Shown piece after piece: positions 45,299-54,656 of a stretch of DNA of 64,000 nucleotides. The stretch is from Membranihabitans marinus (GTDB lineage Bacteria > Bacteroidota > Bacteroidia > Chitinophagales > Saprospiraceae). The notes under the pieces were generated by a model that was not told the DNA's origin, did not search any database, and worked only from the letters and a program-made list of their open reading frames with translations. The translations under genes and the position numbers were made by a program. Position 1 is the stretch's first letter. The number at the start of each line of letters is the position of its first letter. The stretch spans positions 62,001 through 126,000 of the forward strand of contig NZ_JAJQYA010000013.1 in the NCBI RefSeq assembly GCF_021729155.1, read 5' to 3'.

Positions 45299-47071
45299 AT
45301 GAAATATAAAAATATAATATACGCATTGTCAATGGTGGCTTTGATGTTGACCATGGGTTGCAATGATGATTTTCTGGAACGCTATCCATTGGATGAAATC
45401 AGTAATGAAACTTTCTGGAATACTGAAAATGATCTTAAGGTATATAACAATGGCTTATATGATTTGACAAGGAATGACGACAATGTTCCGATATTAATGG
45501 GCCATGACGGTGGATTTAATAGCCATAAATATGGCATCTGGTATACCGATGAATTTACGGACAACATTGCGCCACGACATTCACGACACAACAGATATCA
45601 GCAGGTGAGAGCAGGTAAACACCTCGTGCCTTCGAGTACGGAATGGTATGGGTATAAAGGATGGAATTTTGTGCGAGCTATTAATATAGGGTTGGACAAT
45701 TACGACAATGCAGACATCGAGGATGCTGTGCGCAATAAATACGTTGGAGAAGCTCGTCTTTTTAGAGGTTGGTTTTATGCCGATAAAGTCTCTAAGTTTG
45801 GTGATGCACCCTGGGTAGATCATGAATTAAACGTTGATTCCGATGAGTTGTACGGGGCTCGAACACCAAGAGAGGAAGTTATGGCCAATGTTTTGGCGGA
45901 TTTAACTTTTGCTGCTGAAAATTTGCCTTCAGACTGGGGCGATGGAGCCGGTCCAGGTCGATTAAATCGTTGGGCAGCATTATTGGTCAAATCTAGAGTA
46001 TGTTTATTTGAGGGTACATGGAGAAAGTATCACGGTGGTAGTAATCCAGATATGTGGTTGCAAGAAGCTGCGGCGGCGGCCAAGGAAATAATGGACGATG
46101 GTCCTTATTCTCTTTATTCCACTGGTGATCCATTGAATGATTACAACGCCATTCATCAAATGACGGCCGACCTTACCGGTGTTTCTGAGGTGATGTATTG
46201 GAGAAGATACGAATTGGGAATTAATACCAATCACGTGCAGTCCTATCACAGAGGTTACAATGGAGGTGCTACTAAAAGTATGGTGGAAGATTATTTATGT
46301 GCCGATGGATTGCCTATAACGTTGTCTGATCAATATCAAGGAGATGAGGTTTTTGAAAATATTTTTGAGAATCGAGATCCGAGACTGCGTCAAACCATAT
46401 TGCATCCCGATGATGTATTAAAATATGGATATGGTAATTTTGATACTAGACCTTATCCTCGATTGAGAGGTATGGAAGGTGGACAGACCATAGAGACTGG
46501 TTATCACATTATCAAAGTCTTTGATCCGGTTACTAGTTATGCAACCTACAATACCTCTAACACCCCTGCCATTACTTTGAGATTTGGAGAAGCGTTACTT
46601 AATTATGCAGAAGCCATGGCAGAGTTGGGTACTATTACTCAATCTGATTTAGATGCCAGTATCAATTTGTTGAGAGATCGTGTCGGTATGCCTCATATGG
46701 ATTTAAACAATGTACCTGTCGATCCTAGATATGTAGACGATGGAGTTTCACCGCTTATTGTAGAAATTAGACGTGAACGCAGAGTGGAGTTGTTTATGGA
46801 AGGATTTAGATACGATGATTTGCGCAGATGGAAGCAAGGCAAAAAGCTATTGACCAAAGATTACGGGGTTCGCTATGATGATGCTGCTCAAGCTCGTTAT
46901 GAAAAATCCAATGTAGCCTCCTCATTGGTCGATGGTATTCCCTATGTAGATGTATACAAGGGATCTGATTATGAAACTCCAGAATTCGATGAAAATAAGC
47001 ATTATTTATGGCCAATTCCTTTGAGTGCTCTGTCTCAAAATCCGAATATTGGTCAAAATCCAGGTTGGTAA
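45299..47071 (+). CDS. SusD/RagB-family outer-membrane lipoprotein
   Basis: A 590-residue surface lipoprotein. The signal peptide ends in the lipobox LTMGC (Cys21), followed by NDDFLERYPLDEIS. The SusD TPR region includes KYVGEARLFRGWFYADKVSKFGDAPWVD. The C-terminal part has ITLRFGEALLNYAEAMAEL, RRERRVELFMEGFRYDDLRRW and the ending IPLSALSQNPNIGQNPGW. It is the glycan-binding partner of the transporter 20 bases upstream. A perfect hairpin and then the first of two lyase paralogues follow. Confidence 0.95.
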   Translation: MKYKNIIYALSMVALMLTMGCNDDFLERYPLDEISNETFWNTENDLKVYNNGLYDLTRNDDNVPILMGHDGGFNSHKYGIWYTDEFTDNIAPRHSRHNRYQQVRAGKHLVPSSTEWYGYKGWNFVRAINIGLDNYDNADIEDAVRNKYVGEARLFRGWFYADKVSKFGDAPWVDHELNVDSDELYGARTPREEVMANVLADLTFAAENLPSDWGDGAGPGRLNRWAALLVKSRVCLFEGTWRKYHGGSNPDMWLQEAAAAAKEIMDDGPYSLYSTGDPLNDYNAIHQMTADLTGVSEVMYWRRYELGINTNHVQSYHRGYNGGATKSMVEDYLCADGLPITLSDQYQGDEVFENIFENRDPRLRQTILHPDDVLKYGYGNFDTRPYPRLRGMEGGQTIETGYHIIKVFDPVTSYATYNTSNTPAITLRFGEALLNYAEAMAELGTITQSDLDASINLLRDRVGMPHMDLNNVPVDPRYVDDGVSPLIVEIRRERRVELFMEGFRYDDLRRWKQGKKLLTKDYGVRYDDAAQARYEKSNVASSLVDGIPYVDVYKGSDYETPEFDENKHYLWPIPLSALSQNPNIGQNPGW

Positions 47072-47099
47072 AATAAAATTTTTTATAATTTAATTGTAT

Positions 47100-47145
47100 A
47101 TGATCCCGACGTAAGTTATCTTGACGTCGGGATCATTTTTTATTT
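47100..47145 (+). terminator. Perfect hairpin before lyase paralogue 1 (terminator/attenuator)
   Basis: ATGATCCCGACGT (47100-47112) pairs perfectly with ACGTCGGGATCAT (47124-47136) around the loop AAGTTATCTTG, followed by a T-rich tract. It ends only about 17 bases before the lyase start codon, leaving no room for a promoter between. It may lower expression of the lyase block relative to susCD or mark an RNA-processing point. Confidence 0.8.
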
Positions 47146-47161
47146 AAAAAACTAATATAAC

Positions 47162-49042
47162 ATGAGATTTAATTTTGTATGTCAATACTTGGCGGTAGTA
47201 TTGATCTTGACATTGTCGTCGGCCATAACTTTAAGTGCTTCGAATAGCACATATTTTCCTTCAGATTCATCGGTACTTGACAATCCAATGAGTCCAGAAT
47301 ATTTAAAAAAGAATCTTCGGAAAGATGGACCAAAGTTGTTCTTTACTCCAGAAATAGAAGAAAATTTAAAGGCAAAAATTAAGTCAGATCCCATTGTTAA
47401 AAATGTATACAAAGCCATTCAATTGAATGCTGCGCAAATTGTTGAAAAACCATTGTTGAAAAGAGAAAAAATAGGTCGTAGACTATTGAGTGTATCTCGA
47501 GAAATGTTGTATCGGATGAATATTCTAGGTATGGTTTATCGGATGGAAAAAGAGGAAGAAATTCTCGAGAGAATCAATGAAGAAGTTATAGCGGTATGTG
47601 AATTTTCGGATTGGAATCCTTCTCATTATTTAGATGTTGCGGAGATGGCTCTAGCTGTAGCTATAGCTTTGGATTGGACAGATGGTGCTCTGCCTTCTAA
47701 GACGGTTTCTTTGGCTAAACAAACCCTAATTGATAAAGGGATAATGCCATCGTATAAAGGTAAGGCCGGTTGGGCAAAGGGTAATAACAATTGGAATCAA
47801 GTTTGTAATGGCGGGATGATTGCCGCATCGTTAATGATTGCTGATGTCGATGTGGAACTTGCCTCTAAAACCATATCAAGAGCACTGGATGGCATGCCCA
47901 ACGCTTTGGAAGAATATGGTCCTGATGGCGTATATCCTGAGGGGGCAACATATTGGGTCTATGGAACATCATTTTCTGTGATGACAGCGTCCATGTTAGA
48001 ATCTGCATTGGGAACTGATTTCGGATTGGGTACTTTTCCTGGATTTAGAGAAAGTGCATTGTTTAAGGTACTTTCTGAAGCACCGAGTGGTCGCTACTAC
48101 AATTTTGCCGATTGTGGGGAATTCCCCTATAAGGTCGGTGATATGGTCTTGGCTTGGTTTGCAGCGAAAACAGGGAACAGTATGTACCTTCAAAAAGAGA
48201 AATTTTTGATTCCAGCTGAGGATATGGGTAAACTTCCTCGATATGCCGGTGGTGGTTTGATCTGGTTGTCGCAGTATGAAGCCAATAAAGACAAAGTCCA
48301 ATTACCAACTTCGTGGAAAGGGGATGGAGCCAATCCCATTGTGTTTTTTAGAGATGATGCCTATCAGTATTATTTCGGAGGTAAAGGAGGTCGCGGTACA
48401 GTAAATCACGGAAATATGGATGGTGGTTCTTTTGTCTTTGAGCTCGATGGTGTTCGTTGGATCGTTGATTTAGGTAATCAGGGTTATCACGATTTAGAGA
48501 AAACGGGTTTTAAATTATGGGATAGATGTCAAGACTGTGAAAGATGGACACTGTTGACCAAAAACAATTTTGGACATAGTACCCTCTCTGTGAATGATGA
48601 ATTACACGTAGTTAATGGGATGGCTAGTTTTATTGATTTTCAAGAAGGAAATCAGCCTTCAGCTACTCTAGATATGAGTCCTACTTTTAAAAATCAATTG
48701 GCAAAGGCTCACAGAACCTTTGTGAAAGATGGTCCAAGATCACTGCTGATCGAAGATGAAATTGAAGTATTGTCGACTACTAAAAAAGTAGTCTTTCAAT
48801 TGATGACAACGGCAGATATTGAATGGACGGATTATGGTCTTACCTTGCATCAGGATGGCAAATCTCTTCATATTGAAAATGTGAGCCACCCATCGATTAA
48901 GGCCAATGTGGTACAACTCGATCCTCCTCCATTAAAGCTCGATCGTCATATGGCCAACTTAAAGCGAATAGAGTTTGAATATCCAGCATGGTTTTTTGAA
49001 AATAGCAAAGGCAAAATAAAAGTTAGGTTAAGTGGAATGTGA
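47162..49042 (+). CDS. Heparinase II/III-family lyase, paralogue 1 (PL21-like)
   Basis: A 626-residue exported protein (signal peptide about 1-26). The helical toroid domain has NNNWNQVCNGGM (about 208-219) and DGVYPEGATYWVYGTSF (about 254-270), which correspond to the Asn/His and Tyr positions of heparinase II-like lyases. The beta-sandwich starts around YQYYFGGKGGRGTVNHGNMDGGSFVFELDG (about 400-430), with the conserved His in NHGNMD. The C-terminal domain covers residues 500-626. Such enzymes cleave uronic-acid linkages in the periplasm or at the cell surface. It is followed by a near-identical colinear copy; the hairpin upstream was duplicated with it. Confidence 0.85.
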   Translation: MRFNFVCQYLAVVLILTLSSAITLSASNSTYFPSDSSVLDNPMSPEYLKKNLRKDGPKLFFTPEIEENLKAKIKSDPIVKNVYKAIQLNAAQIVEKPLLKREKIGRRLLSVSREMLYRMNILGMVYRMEKEEEILERINEEVIAVCEFSDWNPSHYLDVAEMALAVAIALDWTDGALPSKTVSLAKQTLIDKGIMPSYKGKAGWAKGNNNWNQVCNGGMIAASLMIADVDVELASKTISRALDGMPNALEEYGPDGVYPEGATYWVYGTSFSVMTASMLESALGTDFGLGTFPGFRESALFKVLSEAPSGRYYNFADCGEFPYKVGDMVLAWFAAKTGNSMYLQKEKFLIPAEDMGKLPRYAGGGLIWLSQYEANKDKVQLPTSWKGDGANPIVFFRDDAYQYYFGGKGGRGTVNHGNMDGGSFVFELDGVRWIVDLGNQGYHDLEKTGFKLWDRCQDCERWTLLTKNNFGHSTLSVNDELHVVNGMASFIDFQEGNQPSATLDMSPTFKNQLAKAHRTFVKDGPRSLLIEDEIEVLSTTKKVVFQLMTTADIEWTDYGLTLHQDGKSLHIENVSHPSIKANVVQLDPPPLKLDRHMANLKRIEFEYPAWFFENSKGKIKVRLSGM

Positions 49043-49096
49043 TATGCTGGCAATGATTAAATCATTTAGATGAATTAATTCACAATATAATTGCAT

Positions 49097-49140
49097 ATGA
49101 TGCCGACGAAAGTTATCTTGACGTCGGCATTATTTTTTAT
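49097..49140 (+). terminator. Hairpin before lyase paralogue 2, covariant with the one at 47100
   Basis: ATGATGCCGACG (49097-49108) pairs with CGTCGGCATTAT (49122-49133) with one G-T wobble, around the unchanged loop AAGTTATCTTG, then T-rich. Compared with 47100-47136 a C-G pair has become G-C, so the stem is conserved by compensation. It ends about 20 bases before the next start codon. Confidence 0.75.
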
Positions 49141-49158
49141 TTAGAAAACCAGAATTAC

Positions 49159-51039
49159 ATGATATTTAATTTTAACTGGACCGGTATTTCAGTGATGTTT
49201 ATTTTGAATTTGTCGCTTATTTCTATGTTGACTGCTTCGAATAGTGAATTTGTCTCATCAGATTCCTTGATTCTAGAAAATCCAATGAGTCCAGAATATT
49301 TAAAAAAGAATTTGCGAAAAGATGGACCAAAATTGTTCTTCACGCCGGAAATAGAAGAAGATTTAAAGGCAAAAATTAAATCAGATCCCATTGTTAAAAA
49401 TGTATATGAAGCTATTAAATTAAATGCGGCATCAGTTGTAAAAAAGCCCTTGTTGAAAAGGGAAAAAATTGGACTTCGACTATTAAGCGTGTCTCGAGAA
49501 ATGTTGTATCGAATGAATATTTTGTCCATGGTGTACAGGATGGAAAAGGATGAAGAAATTCTTGAGAGAATCAATGAAGAAGTCATCGCTGTTTGTGAGT
49601 TTTCGGATTGGAACCCTTCGCATTATCTAGATGTGGCCGAGATGGCTCTAGCTGTAGCTATTGCTTTGGATTGGACAGATGGAGCTCTGCCTAAAAAGAC
49701 GGTGGCTTTGGCCAAACAAACCTTAATTGATAAAGGGATATTGCCATCCTATCAAAAGAAGGGCTTTTGGGTTGAAGGTAATAATAATTGGAATCAGGTG
49801 TGTCATGGAGGCTTGATTGCAGCATCGTTGGTGATTGCTGATATTGATGTAGATCTTGCATCAAAAACCATATCAAGAGCACTGGATGGCATGCCTAATG
49901 CACTGAAAGAATATGGTCCAGATGGAGTGTATCCAGAAGGTGCAACTTATTGGATGTATGGAACTTCGTTTTCAGTCATGACAGCTTCTATTTTAGAGTC
50001 CGCTTTAGGGACAGATTTTGGATTGGGTACTTTTCCTGGATTTAGAGAAAGTGCATTGTTTAAAGTACTTTCTGAAGCACAGAGTGGTCGCTACTATAAT
50101 TTTGCTGATTGCGGGGAATTCCCCTCAAGGGTTGGTGATATGGTCTTGGCATGGTTTGCTGCCAAAACGGGTAATAGTATGTATTTACAAAAAGAGAAAT
50201 TTTTATTACCAGCCAAGGAAATGGGCAAATTACCTCGATATGCCGGTGGTGGTTTGATCTGGTTGTCGCAGTACACAGCCAATAAAGAGAAAGTTCAATT
50301 GCCCAATTCATGGCAAGGGGATGGGGCCAACCCCGTTGTGTTTTTTAGAGATGATATCTATCAGTATTATTTCGGAGGTAAAGGGGGGCGCGGTACAGTA
50401 AATCACGGAAATATGGATGCTGGGTCTTTCGTTTTTGAACTCGATGGTATTCGTTGGATCGTCGATTTAGGGAATCAGCGCTATCACGATTTAGAGAAAA
50501 CTGGTTTCAATTTATGGAATTCATGTCAGGATTGTGAAAGATGGACATTGTTGACCAAAAACAACTTTGGACATAGTACCCTTTCTGTGAATGATGAATT
50601 ACATGTAGTTGAAGGGATGGCTAATTTTATTGAATTTCATCAAGGAGATAATCCATCAGCCACTCTGGATATGAGTCCTACTTTTAAAAATCAATTGGTA
50701 AAAGCCCATAGAAGGTTTGTGAAAGATGGTCCAAGATCACTGCTGATAGAAGATGAAATTGAAGTACTGCCAACTACTAAAAAGGTCGTCTTCCAATTGA
50801 TGACAACGGCTGATATTGAATGGACGGATTATGGCCTTACCTTGCATCAAGAGGGTAAAGTCCTTCATATTGAAAATGTGACCAACCCATCGATTAAGGC
50901 CAATGTGGTACAACTCGATCCTCCTCCATTGAAACTCGATCGTCATATGGCCAACCTAAAGCGAATAGAGTTTGAATATCCCGCATGGGTTTTTGAAAAT
51001 GGAAAAGGAAAAATACAAATTAGGCTATCTGGAATTTAA
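49159..51039 (+). CDS. Heparinase II/III-family lyase, paralogue 2 (PL21-like)
   Basis: 626 residues, colinear with paralogue 1 without gaps. The signal peptide and the next 20 residues are the least alike; the catalytic segments are almost unchanged (PEGATYWMYGTSF, NHGNMDAGSF). Near the active site it has NNNWNQVCHGGL where paralogue 1 has NNNWNQVCNGGM, and PSYQKKGFWVEG in place of PSYKGKAGWAKG. These changes sit in the toroid groove region and could alter substrate preference. A recent tandem duplication is the simplest origin. The PL8-type gene follows after 41 bases, so the set from here to 57354 is probably one transcript. Confidence 0.85.
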   Translation: MIFNFNWTGISVMFILNLSLISMLTASNSEFVSSDSLILENPMSPEYLKKNLRKDGPKLFFTPEIEEDLKAKIKSDPIVKNVYEAIKLNAASVVKKPLLKREKIGLRLLSVSREMLYRMNILSMVYRMEKDEEILERINEEVIAVCEFSDWNPSHYLDVAEMALAVAIALDWTDGALPKKTVALAKQTLIDKGILPSYQKKGFWVEGNNNWNQVCHGGLIAASLVIADIDVDLASKTISRALDGMPNALKEYGPDGVYPEGATYWMYGTSFSVMTASILESALGTDFGLGTFPGFRESALFKVLSEAQSGRYYNFADCGEFPSRVGDMVLAWFAAKTGNSMYLQKEKFLLPAKEMGKLPRYAGGGLIWLSQYTANKEKVQLPNSWQGDGANPVVFFRDDIYQYYFGGKGGRGTVNHGNMDAGSFVFELDGIRWIVDLGNQRYHDLEKTGFNLWNSCQDCERWTLLTKNNFGHSTLSVNDELHVVEGMANFIEFHQGDNPSATLDMSPTFKNQLVKAHRRFVKDGPRSLLIEDEIEVLPTTKKVVFQLMTTADIEWTDYGLTLHQEGKVLHIENVTNPSIKANVVQLDPPPLKLDRHMANLKRIEFEYPAWVFENGKGKIQIRLSGI

Positions 51040-51080
51040 GTCTAGTTATTTCAACTTTTTGTTAATCTATACTATTTTTT

Positions 51081-53228
51081 ATGTTTAAAATTTTACTGTT
51101 TTTATTTACTTGTTTGACCTTTACATCGGCAAGTGATACCAAATCTGATATTGAAATCGTACGAGAAAGAATCATTGACGAGGCTATGAAGTCCTCTGTT
51201 GATGACAATGAAGTTAAGAATATTTTAGAGGATCAAACCCTGAGTGGAAACTGGGATTACATCAATTATATTGATACTACTAATACTGGTTTTGAGCATA
51301 GAGTACACCTGTCTAATATTATCAAAATGGCGTTGGCTTATAAGACAAAGAGCTCTCAATGGTATGGCAATCAAAAAGTGTATTCAGGTATTTGCAAGGC
51401 CTTAAAATATTGGAATGACCGCGATTTTATTTGTCAAAATTGGTGGTGGAATCAGATAGGAACACCTACTTCGCTGATGCGCGCATTATTGGTGATGGAT
51501 GCAGACCTTCCGAAAAGCCTAACGGAGAAATCGATAGAGATTATCGGTCGTGCCCATATGGATGCTTCTGGAGCAAGACCGAGTGGAGATCGAATAAAAA
51601 TAGGCGGGATATTGGCTAAAAAACTTTTGTATTTATACGATGAAAAGGAATTTTTAAGGGTCATAAATATCATTGAAGGGGAGATTAAATTTTCGACAGG
51701 GCGGAGAGGATTACAGCATGATTTTAGTTTTCATCATCGACAAGATCGGGTGAATAATACCCTGTCTTATGGAGCTGGTTATGCTAGCGCTTTTGCCGAA
51801 TGGGCAGCTTATGTTTCTGGTACTTCATTTGCTTTTGGAGAAGAACCAATTCAAATATTAACAGATTATTATTTAGATGGAATTTGTAAGATGATGCCTT
51901 ATGGACTATATCCGGATTTGGGGGCTAAGAATAGGAGTATTTCTAGACTAGGATCTCTTAAAAAGGTAAGTAATCAAACAGCGCTTTATTTGTTAAAGGT
52001 ATCAGATTATCGATCGACAGAATTGCAAGAAATTATTAATGCTTCTTCAGGGCTACAAAATAAAGTGGCAGAATACAATAAATTTTTCTGGCAAACAGAA
52101 TATATGTCCCACCAGAGATCAAATTTTTTTGCATCGGTTCGAATGTATTCTAGTAGGAACTATAATATGGAATATCCCTACAACAGTGAAGGGTTGAAAA
52201 ATCATTTCCTTGGGGATGGATCGAGTTTTTTGTCGCGAACAGGTCAAGATTATGTAGATTTATTTCCGGTTTGGGACTGGCATAAGATCCCGGGAACTAC
52301 CGTTGTTCAAAAACCAAATTTTCGACCGGAAAACCAAATTCAAGAAATCGGAGTTAAAGATTTTGTTGGAGGAGTGAGCAATGGTCAATACGGAGCAGCG
52401 GTGATGGATTATTGGAAATCTCAGGATTCGCTTAAGGCCAAAAAATCATGGTTTTTCTTTGATAATGAATATGTTTGTTTAGGTTCAGACATCGGTTCAA
52501 AATCAAGATTTCCGGTAGCGACCACCATCAATCAAAATGCTTGGAAGACCGATGTAGTGATCAATGAAAACGGCAGTCAAAAAATCCTAGAAGAAGGACG
52601 TTTTCAGAGTAAAAATCCTCAGTATGTATGGCAGGATAGCAATGCATACTTTTTTCCAAGTTCGCAATCTTTGGTTGTACACAATAGGATAGCCAGTGGT
52701 TCTTGGTACGATATCAGTAAACAGGCCAATAGTCCCAAAACAGAAATTAAAAAACCATTAACTACCCTATGGTTAGATCACGGTCATAGACGATCAAAGT
52801 CGAAGTATGCATACATTGTTCGACCGGGTATTTCACTTGAGGATGCTGATAAACTGGGTGATTATGAAGTCTTATCTGTTTTAGAAAATTCAAATATGGT
52901 TCAGGCAGTTTATCATAAAGATTTAGAGATTTTTATGGCCGTATTTTATAGTGGAGCTGAAATGGATATAGGAAATGGAGTGAAGTTGGAAATGGATGGT
53001 CCAGGTCTAGTGATGATAAAATTTGATAATAACGAGGTAACTGAAATAACCTTATCAGATCCATCGAGAAAGAACCGAAAAATGCATTTAAGTATTTCCC
53101 AACCATTGACTTGCAACAATGCCAATGTGGATTCTACCTTTGACGATGAGAGTGGACTGTCAACTTTATCTGTCACTATGCCCAAGGCCGAATTCAGTGG
53201 GCAAAGTGTAATTGTATCAATGAATTAA
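51081..53228 (+). CDS. Polysaccharide lyase family 8-type enzyme (chondroitin/hyaluronan/xanthan lyase fold)
   Basis: A 715-residue exported lyase (signal peptide about 1-18). The N-terminal toroid has the aromatic patch FICQNWWWNQIGTP (about 116-129). A catalytic segment HDFSFHHRQ...LSYGAGYASAF (about 213-238) supplies His and Tyr. The beta-sandwich has FLGDGSSFLSRTGQDYVDLFPVWDWHKIPGTTV, the hallmark of PL8. In the usual GANxxD segment, where many members carry a catalytic Asn, this protein reads SGARPSGDRI, so subfamily and substrate are uncertain. It should cut hexosamine- or glucose-uronate chains by beta-elimination. It is 41 bases after the lyase pair and 12 before the beta-propeller gene. 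Confidence 0.85.
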   Translation: MFKILLFLFTCLTFTSASDTKSDIEIVRERIIDEAMKSSVDDNEVKNILEDQTLSGNWDYINYIDTTNTGFEHRVHLSNIIKMALAYKTKSSQWYGNQKVYSGICKALKYWNDRDFICQNWWWNQIGTPTSLMRALLVMDADLPKSLTEKSIEIIGRAHMDASGARPSGDRIKIGGILAKKLLYLYDEKEFLRVINIIEGEIKFSTGRRGLQHDFSFHHRQDRVNNTLSYGAGYASAFAEWAAYVSGTSFAFGEEPIQILTDYYLDGICKMMPYGLYPDLGAKNRSISRLGSLKKVSNQTALYLLKVSDYRSTELQEIINASSGLQNKVAEYNKFFWQTEYMSHQRSNFFASVRMYSSRNYNMEYPYNSEGLKNHFLGDGSSFLSRTGQDYVDLFPVWDWHKIPGTTVVQKPNFRPENQIQEIGVKDFVGGVSNGQYGAAVMDYWKSQDSLKAKKSWFFFDNEYVCLGSDIGSKSRFPVATTINQNAWKTDVVINENGSQKILEEGRFQSKNPQYVWQDSNAYFFPSSQSLVVHNRIASGSWYDISKQANSPKTEIKKPLTTLWLDHGHRRSKSKYAYIVRPGISLEDADKLGDYEVLSVLENSNMVQAVYHKDLEIFMAVFYSGAEMDIGNGVKLEMDGPGLVMIKFDNNEVTEITLSDPSRKNRKMHLSISQPLTCNNANVDSTFDDESGLSTLSVTMPKAEFSGQSVIVSMN

Positions 53229-53240
53229 GAAAAGGAGTAT

Positions 53241-54656
53241 ATGGTATTTCTGGATAAATTAAATGCCCAAAATGGGCGATGGATTACTTTGTTTTTTGTG
53301 GGCATATTTTTGGTCGGATGTTTTCGACAATCTACATCTCCCGTTACTGAGGTAAATGGAGAGCCTTATAATGTGATTCTAGTAGATTCTGTTTGGGCAG
53401 GTCACCCTGTGGGTTTTTGCCTATATACTTTTGGAGAGGATCAATATGTTACTTATTATAATGCTCAGCGAAATTTGGTGTTGGGCAAACGCAATCTCAC
53501 AGATAGTGTTTTTCAATTGTTTGTATTTCCACCTACGGATAGAAAAACTCATTTTGGAACGAGTACGGTCTTGGAATGGGATAGCCACAATTCAACTACT
53601 TTGGCTGTAGATAGAAAGGGATACATTCATTTGGCCGCCAATATGCATAATCATCCCATTACCTATTTTCGAAGTCAAAGACCAGGAGATATTACTTCAA
53701 TGAAACAGTATTATTCCATGGTGGGAAGCAATGAGAAAAGAGTGACTTATCCACATTTTAATAAAACTATGACTGGTGAATTGATTTTTCACTACAGAAC
53801 TGGTGGAAGTGGAAATGGAGACGAAATCTACAATAAATACGATGAAGACAAGCAGACTTGGAATCGATTGTTGGATACTTCTCTTACCGATGGTCAAGGG
53901 TTGGCAAATGCTTACCAGACTTCCCCTATTATTGGTCCTGATGGATATTACCATATATATTGGGTGTGGCGGGATAGTCCAGATTGTTCTACTAACCATG
54001 ACTTATCCTATATCAAGAGTCCTGATTTGATTCATTGGTATACGGTGGGAGGTGAGGCCATTGAACTACCAGTAACCATGAATCATAAAAATGTAATCGT
54101 AGATCCGATTCCGGTAAAGGGAGGAATCATCAATCTCGCGGCCAAATTGAATTGGGACAAGAACCATCGACCAATGATGGTCTATCACAAATATGATGAG
54201 AAAGGCGATTTGCAATTTTATGGTGCGAAATGGATGGGGGATCAATGGAAAATAAAACAGATTACCAATTGGGATTATAGATGGGAATTTAAAGGAAATG
54301 GTAGCATATCCAATGAAGTTATCTTGAAGTCCTTTCTTACGGTAAAGAATGGATTTGAGATTAATTATTACCATATTAAATACGGAAATGGTCGATTGAC
54401 GGTCAATGACGATTTTGAGTTGATTGAAGAGGAAAGAAATTTGCCCAATAAGGTTGAAATTTATTCCCTAGAAAGCGATTTTCCCGGTATGGAAATCCGA
54501 TCTAGAAAGGACGAAGGACAGAGTCCTAATAATGGAATAAAATATCAACTGAAATGGGAGACTTTGCCAGCCAATAGAGATCGAAAAATACCAAAACCCT
54601 GGCCTAATCCAAGTAATTTATATGTTTTTGAATTAAATACTAAGGTAGATGAGTAA
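53241..54656 (+). CDS. BNR_4-type beta-propeller lipoprotein, candidate PL24/PL25-like lyase
   Basis: A 471-residue lipoprotein (lipobox FLVGC, Cys27) with a good ribosome-binding site (AAAAGGAG before the ATG at 53241). The repeat blades read DSHNSTTLAVDRKGYIHLAANMHNHPITYFRS, the BNR_4 pattern. A His/His/Tyr/Arg set can be placed at His116, His136, Tyr170 and Arg186. The spacings 20 (His-His) and 16 (Tyr-Arg) match those I recall for the PL25 ulvan lyase catalytic residues. A lyase for a glucuronate- or iduronate-containing polysaccharide is therefore likely but not proven; a non-catalytic glycan-binding propeller is the alternative. Its end overlaps the next gene by 8 bases. Confidence 0.7.
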   Translation: MVFLDKLNAQNGRWITLFFVGIFLVGCFRQSTSPVTEVNGEPYNVILVDSVWAGHPVGFCLYTFGEDQYVTYYNAQRNLVLGKRNLTDSVFQLFVFPPTDRKTHFGTSTVLEWDSHNSTTLAVDRKGYIHLAANMHNHPITYFRSQRPGDITSMKQYYSMVGSNEKRVTYPHFNKTMTGELIFHYRTGGSGNGDEIYNKYDEDKQTWNRLLDTSLTDGQGLANAYQTSPIIGPDGYYHIYWVWRDSPDCSTNHDLSYIKSPDLIHWYTVGGEAIELPVTMNHKNVIVDPIPVKGGIINLAAKLNWDKNHRPMMVYHKYDEKGDLQFYGAKWMGDQWKIKQITNWDYRWEFKGNGSISNEVILKSFLTVKNGFEINYYHIKYGNGRLTVNDDFELIEEERNLPNKVEIYSLESDFPGMEIRSRKDEGQSPNNGIKYQLKWETLPANRDRKIPKPWPNPSNLYVFELNTKVDE

